Shown here: in pieces, positions 13,678 through 24,834 of the stretch
Position numbering within the stretch: the stretch's first letter is position 1
Layout: the number at the start of each line of letters is the position of its first letter
Assembly (NCBI GenBank): GCA_029255685.2
Contig: CM055317.2
Coordinates: 74,947,460 to 75,011,459, forward strand
Reading direction: 5' to 3'
From: Silene conica
Lineage: Eukaryota > Streptophyta > Magnoliopsida > Caryophyllales > Caryophyllaceae
DNA: 64,000 nt
Translations under genes and position numbers: made by a program
Notes under the pieces: model-generated
Told to the model about the DNA's origin: nothing
What the model saw: the letters and a program-made list of their open reading frames with translations, nothing else
The model's database searches: none

Positions 13678-13947
13678 CTTCGCTTTCTCAGCTGTCTCTG
13701 TAAGACGTTGAAGCGCTTGCTTGTCTTTCAGGAGATCAATGCCTTCATTCCTTTTAAAGTCAGTAGCAAGCCAATCAACAATGCTCTGTTTTGTCAATAA
13801 ATTAGGAAGTTATTCAAACAGGCACCATAGAACTCACTATAAGAAGTAACAAGAGAGAAACATGAAGCTGTAGAGAAAGAGTAAAGCAAAATAACTAACC
13901 TTGTCAAAATTGTCGCCGCTTAAATGGGTATCTCCGGAGGTTGAAAG
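13678..13947 (-). pseudogene. Plastid-type HSP70 gene fragment (3' part) in CACTA D
   Basis: Minus strand. At 13947-13900 the frame continues the exon interrupted by copia C and reads LSTSGDTHLSGDNFDK. A GT...AG intron follows (13899-13786; donor GTTAGT, acceptor AACAG). The next exon 13785-13678 reads [20 protein letters not shown] and then [16 protein letters not shown], the conserved substrate-lid approach of the ATPase domain in chloroplast and bacterial-type HSP70s. The match stops abruptly at about 13678. This is a captured fragment, not a working chaperone gene: the N-terminal ATPase part and the whole peptide-binding domain are missing. Confidence 0.85.
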
Positions 13948-14938
13948 TGTGGGGAATAAAACGCGTATTCACCCCAAAATTACAGGATTATAATGAAATA
14001 TGCAATTGTGAATATCGTCATAAGATTAAAAACATGAAAAGAAGTACAACCTTTAGTCCTCGCGCAAAAGGCCTAAGAACAGGAATTAATGCAAATTCCC
14101 TCCTATAACTTGCACCCAAGACTTTGTCTGAGACGAGGCCGCGTGTGCTAGAAATCCTCTCCAATTGCCTTGCAATATAGGGAGAGCCCTTGAGGTTTTA
14201 GATGTGAGATCTGAGGTTTTGGGAGAAAAGTGCTCTCAAAACCCTAGTTTTACTTGAGAATTATTTAACAGTCTGCCAAGAGTCCTGACAAAAGGAGAAG
14301 TCTCCTCCTTTTGTAACAGTGGCCGGCCGAAATAGGGTTTGGGTAGGAGTGGGCTTTCCACTCTTACCTTATCCCAATGCGTGATTCGACCCATTTAGCT
14401 TTAAGTTGTTCGCGGGTTTTATTTATAAATCGTAACATGTTATCAGATATTAATACAGTCGATATATTAATAATGGTCTGATAAAATACGATATTGTATA
14501 ATTACCTAAATTAATATAACTGTTTATATTAATTCGCGAATACAATATTTAATTAAATATAACTGTTTATATTTAATTTACGAATTAATCTTGTAATCCG
14601 TATTAGCTAAAATTATTTAATCCGTATTAAATAATAATTCTCAACATCTTATTGACTAATTTAATGGTCAATACCTCTGACTAACCGTTTAGTCATATCC
14701 GGCAAAATGTGACTGTATTTTCATACCTTCACATCTCTCAAACGTGTCCTATAGGTGTGACTATAGGGACCAGTTGACCACCGCCATCCGTATGACAATA
14801 ACGTCAAACTTATCTAGCAAGCCAACCGTTATTGATAAACGTGGATCAACTGGTAATAATACAGAAGTATGCCCTTGTGATCCTTAAAGAGATTTAATAA
14901 GTCATTGTACTTAATTGTCAAGGACACCAGCCCCAACA
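13948..14938 (-). repeat. 3' LTR of copia C
   Basis: 991 bp; in element sense it starts TGTTGGGGCTGG and ends CCCCACA. It reads the same as 21575-22565. In the sense direction its start shares a diverged block (around TTGACGTTATTGTCAT) with the LTR of element B, so the two are relatives. Confidence 0.95.
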
Positions 14939-15800
14939 ATCTCCCACTTGTCCGTACAAGGGTATGTCCAATGACGTTATCACACTACATGTGGAGGACA
15001 CAATCTCCAACAAACTCCCACTTGTCCGTACAAGTGTAGGTGCGATAACCGAATCTCATATCCTTTTAAAATTTCTCCCACTCAATGTAAGACAATTTGC
15101 AAATCCGCATTCGCAAAGGTCGTATCTCACAAGCGATCTGTATCAAGAGTGGTTTCCCCGACTAGAGAGTAACTTAACTGATAAAACGAATCTGTATTCG
15201 AGCATGGCCATGCATTTCAGTTACTACTCCTCGAGTGGCCCTGAGAAATGATAAAATCCTGATAAGGGTTTGGATATTTCCCTCAACTCGAATCCTGCCG
15301 ATATCGCCCAGCATGAAATAACCCAGAAAAAATCCTCTTGGCCCCTGTTACGGTGACCGTGGGAAAGAAACCAAAGTTACCCAAAATCTGTCTTAATCTC
15401 AAGAAACAGTTGAAAGTCAAAAGACTCGACTCTAAGGAACACTATGGAGGTCCTATCCACGACCTGGCACCCAATGTTATAAAACATTTAGGACTCCATA
15501 ACGTTGTCACGGGGTGTCCTACGAGATATCCGTATAACTCGCCTTTGTGATTGGTCAGTCATCCACGTGACTTATGGCTCGTTGAACCCACCATCAACCA
15601 ACGTCACAAAATGATTACCTGAGTTATCAGCTCAAGTGGGTAATCAAGGACCAAAACGATGTAATGTTAATCAGTTCACTTTGTGGTGTTCAAAATTGGC
15701 GTACAATTCCACATGAAAAACAAAACATTTTATATCTTAACAATAAGGTTGAATAGAGTACACGAGAAAATGAATTATTACATGAATTCATAAAAGAGTA
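14939..15800 (-). other. 3' non-coding region of copia C
   Basis: 862 bp between the polyprotein stop and the 3' LTR. It holds the purine tract next to the LTR (complement of 14939-14953) and a second, similar copy near 15017-15031. No coding frame is convincing. Confidence 0.7.
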
Positions 15801-18800
15801 CTACAACTTAGGAACACATCCAATTCCCATGGAATGAATGTGCCCTTCATGCTTATCACGTGGTAATGCTTTTGTGAGAGGATCGGCTATGTTGTCATCC
15901 GTAGCGATCTTTTCAATAAAAATCTCCTTTTGCTCCACGTAATCCCGGATTAGATGAGCTTTCCGTTGTACATGCCTAGCCTTGCTGCTAGATTTATGCT
16001 CCTTAGCTTGGAAGATGGCACCGCTATTGTCACAATAGACGGTGATTGGGTCATTCGAACTAGGCACTACTGATAGTCCTTGTAAGAATTGACGCATCCA
16101 TATGGCTTCCTTAGCTGCTTCTGAGGCGGCATAGTACTCGGACTCAGTCGTAGAATCTGCTGTAACACTCTGTTTAGAACTTTTCCAGCTGACAGCAGCG
16201 CCATTAAGAGTAAAGACAAATCCAGACTGAGATTTCGAGTCATCTCGATCTGTTTGGAAGCTAGCATCTGCGTAACCCGTGGCGCAGAGCGTCGAGTCGC
16301 CTCCAAAAGTCAATCCCCAATCTTTAGTCCTCCGTAGGTACTTAAGAATGTTTTTCACGGCCATCCAGTGTTGTTCACCTGGATGAGCTTGGAATCGACT
16401 TGTCATACTCAATGCATATGCAATGTCAGGACGTGTGCATATCATGGCATACATGATCGATCCTATTGCCGAAGCATAAGGAATCCGACTCATGCGCTCT
16501 TTCTCTTCCACTGACTTAGCTTCTTGAGACTTGCTCAAGTGAAGCCCAGGAGTCATAGGAAGGAACCCCTTCTTGGAGTTCGTCATACTGAATCTCTCCA
16601 GAATCTTCTCTATATAAGATTCCTGACTGAGAGACAACATCCGTCGTGATCTATCCCTGTAGATACGGATGCCCAAAATTCTTTGTGCCTCTCCCAGATC
16701 TTTCATCTGGAAGTGGTTTTTCAACCATGCTTTAACCGAAGATAAGAGAGGTATGTCATTCCCAATCAAGAGTATGTCATCGACATACAGTACTAGGAAT
16801 ACAATCTTACTCCCACTCGACTTGATATAGAGACATGGTTCCTCGACTGATCGAATGAACCCATTCTCTTTTATCACTTGGTCGAAGCGATGATTCCAAC
16901 TCCGCGATGCTTGCTTAAGTCCATAGATGGAACGCTTAAGCTTGCAAACTTTCTTAGGATGTGCTGAATCGATAAAACCCTCGGGTTGTACCATGTACAA
17001 CTCTTCCTCCAAATAACCGTTTAAGAAGGCGGTTTTAACGTCCATTTGCCATATTTCATAGTCATGAAATGCGGCGATCGCTAAGATAATCCGAATGGAA
17101 CGTAGCATGACTACGGGTGCAAAGATCTCATCGTAGTGCAAGCCTGGCACTTGGGTGAAACCTTTAGCAACTAGTCTAGCCTTATGGATATCTTGTTGTC
17201 CTTCCACGGCATGCTTTATCTTGTAAAGCCATTTGCATTGAAGGGGACGTACCTTTGCAGGTAGGTCCACAAGATCCCACACGTTGTTCTCATACATGGA
17301 GTCCATCTCGGATTGCATGGCTTCTAGCCATAGCTTTGAGTCAGAACTGGTCATGGCACCTTTATAGGTTGTGGGTTCATTACCCTCTAGGAGTAAGACG
17401 TCATCTGTATCGTGTTCCTCGACCATACCAATGTATCTGTCCGGTGGAATAGAGACTCTTCCCGACCTCCTAGGTTCCTCAGGGATATCTACCGCAGCCT
17501 CGGTTGGAGGTACTGTTTCCTCCAATGGTTGCTCGGTAGTTGGTTCTTGAACCTCCGATAACTCGAAGGTTCTATTATTCGACTTGTTCTCGAGAAATTC
17601 TTTCTCTAAGAACGTCGCACTAGCCGCAACAAAAACACGTTGTTCGGTAGGCGAGTAGAAGTAATGACCAAACGTTCCCTTTGGGTAGCCTATAAAGTAT
17701 GTCTTGACCGATCGCGGGCCGAGCTTATCCTCGTGTCTCCACTTGACATAAGCCTCGCAGCCCCAAACCCGAATAAAGGACAAGTTAGGGACCGTTCCCT
17801 TCCATAACTCGAATGGAGTCTTGTCAACAGCTTTAGACGGACTTCGGTTAAGAATTAGAGCGGCTGACAAAAGAGCATAGCCCCACAATGAATCAGGCAC
17901 AACGGTGTGACTCATCATGGATCGAACCATATCAAGTAGAGTTCGATTTCTCCGTTCGGACACACCATTTAATTGTGGTGTTCCAGGTGGAGTCAACTGT
18001 AGTACGATCCCACAGTCTTTTAGGTGTTGATCAAACTCGCGTGAAAGATACTCACCACCACGATCCGAGCGTAGTGCTTTAATCTTTCTACCCAGCTGGT
18101 TCTGTACCCGATTCTGGTATTCTTTGAACTTGTCAAAGGATTCACTTTTGTGCTTCATTAAGTAGACATAGCCATATCTACTTAAATCATCCGTGAAAGT
18201 GATGAAATACCTATAGCCATCTCGTGCGTTGATCGACATAGGGCCACATACGTCCGTATGTATGAGTCCTAATAGGTCGGCAGCGCGCATTCCAACACCT
18301 TTGAAGGAAATACGAGTCATTTTGCCGATGAGACATGATTCACACGTGCCATATGATTCGAAATCAAAGGGCGAAATAGCTCCATTCTGTATGAGCTGTT
18401 TAACGCGTTTCTCATTTATGTGTCCCATACGACAATGCCATAAGTAAGTTTGATCTTTGTCACCTACCTTTATTCTTTTATTATTCACATGTAATATCTC
18501 GGTAGTTTGATCTAAAACATAAATTCCATTCATGGAAACTGCCTTGCCATAAATCATATTGTGCAAAGAGAAAATACAGCTATTATTCTCTATTACAAAT
18601 GAAAATCCGAGTTTGTCAAGTGCAGAAACTGAAATAATGTTTTTGGATAAACTAGGAACATAATAACAGTTATACAAAAATAACTCGAATCCACTTGGAA
18701 GCTGGATTACGTATGTTCCCTTCGAGACTGCAGCCACACGTGCTCCATTCCCGACACGCAGGTCCACCTCACCCTTGATTAGGGGTTCTTGGTTTCGGAG

Positions 18801-19832
18801 GCCCTGCACATGATTACATAGATGAGAACCACAACCAGTATCAAGTACCCAAGTTCCGCAACTTGCGTGGTTAATCTCAATCATGTGAATAAAAGAAGAA
18901 GAAGACATACCAACAGGAGTAACACGGCCTGCCTTAATGTCCTCGCGATACACGGGGCATGAGCGCCTCCAATGCCCAGTCTTGTGGCAATGGTGACATT
19001 CCATGCTTGTATCCTTGCTCTTTGTCTTGCCTTGTGAGTTACTCGACTCACCAGGCCCACTCTTTGTAAATCCTGGTTTCTTGAACCTGGGCTTACCTAC
19101 TGCTAGGTCGCCCTGAGCTTTAGCCTTCCCTTTACCTTTCCCCTTACTGGAGATCATGAGAACATCCTGCTTAAGACTCCCACTCAACTTAAGATCCTTC
19201 TCAGTCTGTACGAGAAGGGAGTGGAGCTCATGGGGAGTCTTCTTCATGTCGTTCATGTAGTAGTTGGCCCTAAAGAGGGCGAACCCGTCATGAAGCGAAT
19301 GAAGCATGCGATCAACGATGATGTTCTCACTGATCTTGCAGTTTAGGGACTCCAGTTTCTCGATATTCTCAATCATGTTGAGAATATGTGGGCTAACAGC
19401 TTGGCCCTTCTGGAGTTTCGCCTCAAAGAAGCGACAGGTATGCTCATAAGAAACGATTCTCGGAGCCTTGGAGAATTCGTTAGTGAGCGTGGTGAAAATC
19501 TTGTTTGCACCATGGGTTATGAAGCGTCTTTGCAAATTGGATTCCATTGCATAGATGAGTACGTTCTTTATCGCACCCGCTTCCATAACGAAATCGCTAT
19601 GAGCGCGAATTTCGTTGGCTCTAGCTCCAGTTCCTGGGTTTGGCGGAATGGGCTCAGTTAAGAACTTGAGCTTTCCGTCAGCAATGGCAGCATTCCGTAG
19701 TGCTGCCTCCCAGTCAGAGAAGTTTGACCCATCATTCCTCAGTCTAGTTGACTGATTCATGGAGTCCATGAAGGCTTTTAGCCAGGATTCACGTGCTAGC
19801 TTGGCACTTGGCATTGGGTCTTCACCAGCCAT
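15801..19832 (-). CDS. Gag-pol polyprotein of copia C, 1343 residues
   Basis: Single frame with the copia order gag-protease-integrase-RT-RNase H. Gag begins MAGEDPMPSAK, with zinc knuckle CHHCHKTGHWRRSC near residue 277. The aspartic protease motif VLDTGCGSHLC lies near 330. The integrase zinc finger begins HCRMGH near 465, and the core shows HTDVCGPM, RSDRGGEY and NGVSERRNRT. RT has LYVDDILLIG near 1016. RNase H has GYADASF near 1187, TESEYYAASEAAKEA and YCDNSGAI. Length is normal for a plant copia polyprotein and no domain is missing. The ATG at 19832 follows the long leader. The gag resembles that of element B. Confidence 0.96.
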   Translation of the reverse strand: MAGEDPMPSAKLARESWLKAFMDSMNQSTRLRNDGSNFSDWEAALRNAAIADGKLKFLTEPIPPNPGTGARANEIRAHSDFVMEAGAIKNVLIYAMESNLQRRFITHGANKIFTTLTNEFSKAPRIVSYEHTCRFFEAKLQKGQAVSPHILNMIENIEKLESLNCKISENIIVDRMLHSLHDGFALFRANYYMNDMKKTPHELHSLLVQTEKDLKLSGSLKQDVLMISSKGKGKGKAKAQGDLAVGKPRFKKPGFTKSGPGESSNSQGKTKSKDTSMECHHCHKTGHWRRSCPVYREDIKAGRVTPVGMSSSSFIHMIEINHASCGTWVLDTGCGSHLCNHVQGLRNQEPLIKGEVDLRVGNGARVAAVSKGTYVIQLPSGFELFLYNCYYVPSLSKNIISVSALDKLGFSFVIENNSCIFSLHNMIYGKAVSMNGIYVLDQTTEILHVNNKRIKVGDKDQTYLWHCRMGHINEKRVKQLIQNGAISPFDFESYGTCESCLIGKMTRISFKGVGMRAADLLGLIHTDVCGPMSINARDGYRYFITFTDDLSRYGYVYLMKHKSESFDKFKEYQNRVQNQLGRKIKALRSDRGGEYLSREFDQHLKDCGIVLQLTPPGTPQLNGVSERRNRTLLDMVRSMMSHTVVPDSLWGYALLSAALILNRSPSKAVDKTPFELWKGTVPNLSFIRVWGCEAYVKWRHEDKLGPRSVKTYFIGYPKGTFGHYFYSPTEQRVFVAASATFLEKEFLENKSNNRTFELSEVQEPTTEQPLEETVPPTEAAVDIPEEPRRSGRVSIPPDRYIGMVEEHDTDDVLLLEGNEPTTYKGAMTSSDSKLWLEAMQSEMDSMYENNVWDLVDLPAKVRPLQCKWLYKIKHAVEGQQDIHKARLVAKGFTQVPGLHYDEIFAPVVMLRSIRIILAIAAFHDYEIWQMDVKTAFLNGYLEEELYMVQPEGFIDSAHPKKVCKLKRSIYGLKQASRSWNHRFDQVIKENGFIRSVEEPCLYIKSSGSKIVFLVLYVDDILLIGNDIPLLSSVKAWLKNHFQMKDLGEAQRILGIRIYRDRSRRMLSLSQESYIEKILERFSMTNSKKGFLPMTPGLHLSKSQEAKSVEEKERMSRIPYASAIGSIMYAMICTRPDIAYALSMTSRFQAHPGEQHWMAVKNILKYLRRTKDWGLTFGGDSTLCATGYADASFQTDRDDSKSQSGFVFTLNGAAVSWKSSKQSVTADSTTESEYYAASEAAKEAIWMRQFLQGLSVVPSSNDPITVYCDNSGAIFQAKEHKSSSKARHVQRKAHLIRDYVEQKEIFIEKIATDDNIADPLTKALPRDKHEGHIHSMGIGCVPKL

Positions 19833-21174
19833 TTTAGTTTTACAGCAGTTTTAATGAACGTGTTCTACACTGAAAAGAAGATAAAACAAAACCATATAAG
19901 CAACTTATTGTTGTGATTTTAAGTCTATATTAAATTGAATTTAAACTCGTAGACTCATGCATTTATATAATTGATCTCCCTCAAGAATTATATAAACGAT
20001 CCCAAGACTCAATTTCCGTATATTGATAAGCCCACAGTTTGGCTAATTCCAATCGTTGGAACTCTTGGTCGATAGATTTCCGTAAATCCTATCTATTAGT
20101 CCATCTCAGTCACTGGAATATTATCGAGTGACCATGATGTTGAGATAAAATAAATCATCTGTTCCCACTTACCCGACGTAGAAGGGGTCATATTATGCCT
20201 ACCGACGAAGAAGGGATTCATGGGAGGCTGATTTATAAAGACTAATCTCAATTTTTGGTTATACGAGGAAGACCCCATCAACTTTTATTTATTCATATTT
20301 AAGTGAACTAAAAACTAGCATTGCGTGAATGAATTAAATAAAGTGATGGCTTTAAATGACATGTGACATCTGTATTGTCACAGAAAACTAACGCGAGACC
20401 TCTACATGAGTCAGTTTTCAGGCATGATATAGGTGGTTTGGTTTTTAGGCGGAATATGATGCAAGCTATTATCGATGAAAGCGTAAAGATAAAAGCAATA
20501 AACGTAAATAAAAGTCCTAGTGTGGCCTATCCTACCAAAATAAACATAAAACAACTTGGAATCCACTGTTGGACCCTAGAAGCTTGTCTTGATGTTTCAT
20601 CTTGGTCCTTGCAGCGGGAGTGAGCATCCGGTCTCCGTCTTGTCTTTGGTCTTCGCAAAATTACTAATTTAAATTACAAAAGTAATCCTAGATACATTCT
20701 AATTTAAATACAAAAGTAATTACATGGCAAAAAACCCAAAACGGAGATTCAAGATCTCAAAATTACAAGCAAGATCGTGTCCCATCATTACGGTAACACA
20801 ATCTACTAAGGCCACACTAAGTTACAACCGTTTGCAAAAATTAAATACGTTATTGAAAGCATTCAAGGCATTCACAAGACGATAAATAAAATGCATCAAC
20901 TAAATAAAATTTATACATGACATAATACTGTTATTATGATAAATTTATACCAAACCACCTTTTAGGATTAAAATTAAGTGACTATACCGTTTTAATCACC
21001 AATTTTAATTAACATATAATCCATTATTTTAAACCGTTTTAAAACAATATGTATCAAACGAGTGTGAACCGTTTCACTAAATAATATACTATTTCCGTAT
21101 ACAGTATATTATTTTAAGCCATGTGAAAATAAGAAAACGAGTTATTTTCGAAAATTAATACCCCGAAACGAGAG

Positions 21175-21250
21175 CACTCGATCGAGTAACTGGGGCACTC
21201 GATCGAGTGTCAGGGTCACTCGATCGAGTGCAGCAAGGCTCGATCGAGTG
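21175..21250. repeat. Four CTCGATCGAG palindromes, 21-22 bp apart
   Basis: Copies at 21175-21187, 21196-21209, 21217-21230 and 21239-21250. The core is ACTCGATCGAGT, usually extended to the perfect 14-bp palindrome CACTCGATCGAGTG. Spacing is 21, 21 and 22 bp, about two helical turns, so all copies would face the same side of the DNA. They lie in the leader of copia C. Confidence 0.9.
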
Positions 21251-21450
21251 GCTCGTAAAATTGCAAATCGCTGCACTTTTAAATTAAAACGAGTTTATAA
21301 CTTGGATTTAAAACTTGTAAATCATATATAAACAACAACAAAAGATTCACATATTGCTAAAAATATCGATTAATTAACAATATGCAAATTATAATCGAAA
21401 AACAAGATCGATTTCTCACAAAAATCACACGCACAAGCCTGGTACGAGGG

Positions 21451-21485
21451 CACTCGATCGAGTGCAACAGGGACTCGATCGAGTG
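21451..21485. repeat. Two more CTCGATCGAG palindromes
   Basis: Copies at 21451-21464 and 21473-21485, again 22 bp apart, about 75 bp inside the primer-binding site of copia C. Same motif as 21175-21250. Confidence 0.9.
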
Positions 21486-21574
21486 CCTAGGCAGATTGCA
21501 CGGTTTTCAACAATTTTAAAACTTATGAAAGACACAATTGTAAAATTTTCATGGCCTAAGGCTCTGATACCACT

Positions 21575-22565
21575 TGTGGGGAATAAAACGCGTATTCACC
21601 CCAAAATTACAGGATTATAATGAAATATGCAATTGTGAATATCGTCATAAGATTAAAAACATGAAAAGAAGTACAACCTTTAGTCCTCGCGCAAAAGGCC
21701 TAAGAACAGGAATTAATGCAAATTCCCTCCTATAACTTGCACCCAAGACTTTGTCTGAGACGAGGCCGCGTGTGCTAGAAATCCTCTCCAATTGCCTTGC
21801 AATATAGGGAGAGCCCTTGAGGTTTTAGATGTGAGATCTGAGGTTTTGGGAGAAAAGTGCTCTCAAAACCCTAGTTTTACTTGAGAATTATTTAACAGTC
21901 TGCCAAGAGTCCTGACAAAAGGAGAAGTCTCCTCCTTTTGTAACAGTGGCCGGCCGAAATAGGGTTTGGGTAGGAGTGGGCTTTCCACTCTTACCTTATC
22001 CCAATGCGTGATTCGACCCATTTAGCTTTAAGTTGTTCGCGGGTTTTATTTATAAATCGTAACATGTTATCAGATATTAATACAGTCGATATATTAATAA
22101 TGGTCTGATAAAATACGATATTGTATAATTACCTAAATTAATATAACTGTTTATATTAATTCGCGAATACAATATTTAATTAAATATAACTGTTTATATT
22201 TAATTTACGAATTAATCTTGTAATCCGTATTAGCTAAAATTATTTAATCCGTATTAAATAATAATTCTCAACATCTTATTGACTAATTTAATGGTCAATA
22301 CCTCTGACTAACCGTTTAGTCATATCCGGCAAAATGTGACTGTATTTTCATACCTTCACATCTCTCAAACGTGTCCTATAGGTGTGACTATAGGGACCAG
22401 TTGACCACCGCCATCCGTATGACAATAACGTCAAACTTATCTAGCAAGCCAACCGTTATTGATAAACGTGGATCAACTGGTAATAATACAGAAGTATGCC
22501 CTTGTGATCCTTAAAGAGATTTAATAAGTCATTGTACTTAATTGTCAAGGACACCAGCCCCAACA
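21575..22565 (-). repeat. 5' LTR of copia C
   Basis: 991 bp, reads the same as 13948-14938. Two bases separate it from the primer-binding site. Target duplication GAAAG follows at 22566-22570. Confidence 0.95.
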
Positions 22566-22570
22566 GAAAG

Positions 22571-22796
22571 TACTTCAAATACACCATCACCAACCTCAAG
22601 AACTGCGTCAAATGAATATACAATCAATATGATTAGAAGACAGTTATTTTAGATTACAGAACTAAAGGACAATTATGATTAATCCAGATAAAAAAAAAAC
22701 AACAGGGCATATGGTATGAATCTCAAAAACAATAAGCAGGGTTTAAGAATGGACAAAATAGTACCTGAAACATCAAACGTACCACCTCCAAAGATT
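22571..22796 (-). pseudogene. Plastid-type HSP70 gene fragment (5' part) in CACTA D
   Basis: Minus strand. A short exon piece at about 22796-22765 reads FGGGTFDVS, the phosphate-2 loop of the HSP70 ATPase, and ends at a GT donor. An intron of 162 bp (22764-22603) with acceptor ACGCAG follows. The next exon (22602-22571) reads VLEVGDGVFEV and runs into copia C, resuming at 13947. Exon-intron borders match those expected from the protein, so genomic DNA rather than mRNA was captured. Upstream of 22796 homology stops at a scrambled junction with the repeated motif GCTAATGAG. Confidence 0.8.
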
Positions 22797-23687
22797 GCTA
22801 ATGAGTACATGTCTTCAAAGAATGCTAATGAGTTGGTTCAGACTGATACAAATGCAGCAAACTCTGAAGGACATTTTAGAGATGAGCAAAAATGGCAGCG
22901 ATTAATCAGTGATATATAAACGCTGTTCAAACATGTTGCTATAATCGATATTTTTAACCATCTTAGAATTTTCACAAACAGGCATATAACTGCCAGAATG
23001 ATACAGTCGATGATCACAAATACTGATATATGATAACGTAAGAGGTCATGACCGTGGATAATAAACAACGATAGTGAAAAAGACGCTCTCTTGAAACTCC
23101 AGTGAGATGAGTTTCTTCAATCGGGGGAATATCACCACTCAACTGACCTTCTAGCGGCCATAGTACATGAGCAAGACAGTTCAGCAGTTCCTTACACAGT
23201 TTCACCAAAGCACTGGTTCACCTTACTTGAGTACGGTAAATGGGTCTCATGTAAGACGATATTATACTTATATGATGCTCATATGATTTTAGACCATCCC
23301 AATTCAACAATAAAAACAACAGGGCATATGGCAGTTATATGTCTTAATAACCGCTCTACTAGCTGTGGTGCCAATTCGCAGCTATCTCAAGTACGGCAGC
23401 TGAATACAGCAAGACTCAATTGCAGAGCCAAACCCGCTACAGAAGTACAGATTGAGCGAATCGGTTTGACGAGAGCTGAACTAAATGCTGACAACAAGAA
23501 TGTCGAAAATCCAAGTGAACAAGGAAAGAACAGAAAGCAATCAAACAAGACTAACGATAACAAGTACACATAAGCTGCTAGCAGAAAAGGCAAACGAAGT
23601 AAAAATACTCGATAACCTGCAAAATTACACTGAAAGAAGGGCGGAAATTAGAAAAACTGGTCAGGCACGACAAACAAATTAAAATAC
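22797..23687 (-). other. Unidentified interior of CACTA D
   Basis: About 0.9 kb between the HSP70 and hydrolase fragments. It carries local duplications (AACAGGGCATATGG at about 22700 and 23317) and a short minus-strand block reading LEGQLSGDIPPIEE near 23150, reminiscent of a leucine-rich repeat but too short to call. Probably introns or junction filler. Confidence 0.4.
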
Positions 23688-24181
23688 CTTAGAAACTTTG
23701 AAGGAGTAAATAAGTTAGACTCCCAGAGATAGTTTAAGACAACTCCTTTCCATGATTCTCTAAATTTTCTGAGAGGTTCTGATATTTCCGATTCTGCTGC
23801 AAATCCTACCGGTCCAACTAAAATCAAGCGCTCGACATGCTCAGGGTGCTGCAGAAATATATATATGCATCAACTAATTAGATCATAACCGAGTAAAATT
23901 GTTCAACTGAATTTTAAACTAAACCGCGACAACAGAAACCTTGAGAGCGTATTTTGAAGCAATGTAGCTCCCAAACGAATGCCCGAGAAGAATGAAACTG
24001 TTGAGTTTCTTGGCTTTACGCCATTCCTCCAAAGAATCGATAAACCATGCTTCAGATTCTGCATTGTGATAACAAAACAAAAGGCGTTAGAGACGACAAT
24101 CGACAGTGTCTGAGGAAAGTAAATGATTGCTAACGTTCGGTATTTTTGCAAGTAAAATCAGGCCTGCTAGATCCACCCCAA
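23688..24181 (-). pseudogene. CGI-58/ABHD4-5-like alpha/beta hydrolase fragment in CACTA D
   Basis: Three consecutive minus-strand exons with intact GT-AG borders. 24181-24135 reads WGGSSRPDFTCKNTE. 24058-23940 reads SEAWFIDSLEEWRKAKKLNS then FILLGHSFGSYIASKYALK. 23848-23688 reads HPEHVERLILVGPVGFAAES and ends NLFTPSKFLR. GHSFG is the nucleophile-elbow position. Arabidopsis CGI-58-type proteins (lipid homeostasis; lysophosphatidate acyltransferase/lipase activities reported for the family) have GHSFGGYVAAKYALKHPEHV here, so the match is close. The second glycine after the elbow is replaced by Ser. N-terminal exons and the C-terminal catalytic part are absent, so it is a captured fragment. Confidence 0.85.
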
Positions 24182-24834
24182 CTGCAAGGCAAGCGAGAAA
24201 AGTTATAAGCACGGAAAATAAATTTAAAATCGTGCAATCCGACTTCAACTTTGAAAACAATCTTAGGATGAATTAGAATAGAGATGCTTAACAAAAGTTG
24301 CAAAGGAAACTGTATTAAAAAAACAAGCATCGACTTTTTTGCATTTGCCATGTTCAACATAAGAGAGAATGATTTGTTCAGATTATAGTAACATTCTCCA
24401 AATATATAAATTATATATGATGATTTAACTTTCAATGCAGTTTGCATGACCTATTACTCAAAACCACCACAAATACAACGATTCTCTAGGTCTATGATCA
24501 AAACATCCTACAAACGGTGCACAAAACACAAAGAAACAACCACCGTGATAACTGATGAGACCATCGCCAGAGGTCTAAAAATTCTAACACAATATAGCGA
24601 GAATAAAAATAGGTGGCACAAGTAAAAGAAACAAAATCTCGATGAGCTAGCTATTACCGGCTGAACACTAATGCCTACCAAACTAGGCTAAACAGGCTGA
24701 TTTTGATTTCTAGTATCCTAGAAGGCTAGAAAACAAAGAATGTATTATACCACAAAGATTATTAGCATAAAGGGTGTGATGATCAACATGTTAAAAGGTA
24801 GCAATGAATAATCACCTAAGAACAAAATACTTAC
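24182..24834 (-). other. Junction or intron DNA between hydrolase and kinase fragments in D
   Basis: About 650 bp, AT-rich, no recognisable exon. The splice acceptor of the hydrolase exon lies at its left edge and the donor of the CDPK exon at its right edge, so a transcript could treat it as one hybrid intron. Confidence 0.45.

Larger units (their letters stand above)
19833..21574 (-). other. 5' leader of copia C
   Basis: About 1.7 kb between the 5' LTR and the polyprotein start, with no long frame. It contains the primer-binding site (21560-21572, complement of TGGTATCAGAGCC) and two clusters of the palindrome CACTCGATCGAGTG. Confidence 0.75.
13948..22565 (-). mobile_element. Copia element C (looks whole, very young)
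   Basis: Minus-strand Ty1/copia element, 8618 bp, inserted in the HSP70 fragment of D. A perfect 5-bp target duplication GAAAG (13943-13947, 22566-22570) flanks it. LTRs of 991 bp (5' LTR 21575-22565, 3' LTR 13948-14938) show no difference on reading. The primer-binding site complement is at 21560-21572 and the polypurine tract complement at about 14939-14953. One uninterrupted gag-pol frame occupies 19832-15801. Everything expected for an autonomous element is present, and its insertion is the most recent event in the stack. Confidence 0.96.

Noticed and set aside
22838-23223. Possible continuation of the hydrolase or a leucine-rich-repeat fragment in D
   Set aside because: Only a few residues resemble either family and the frame is not bounded by convincing splice sites.
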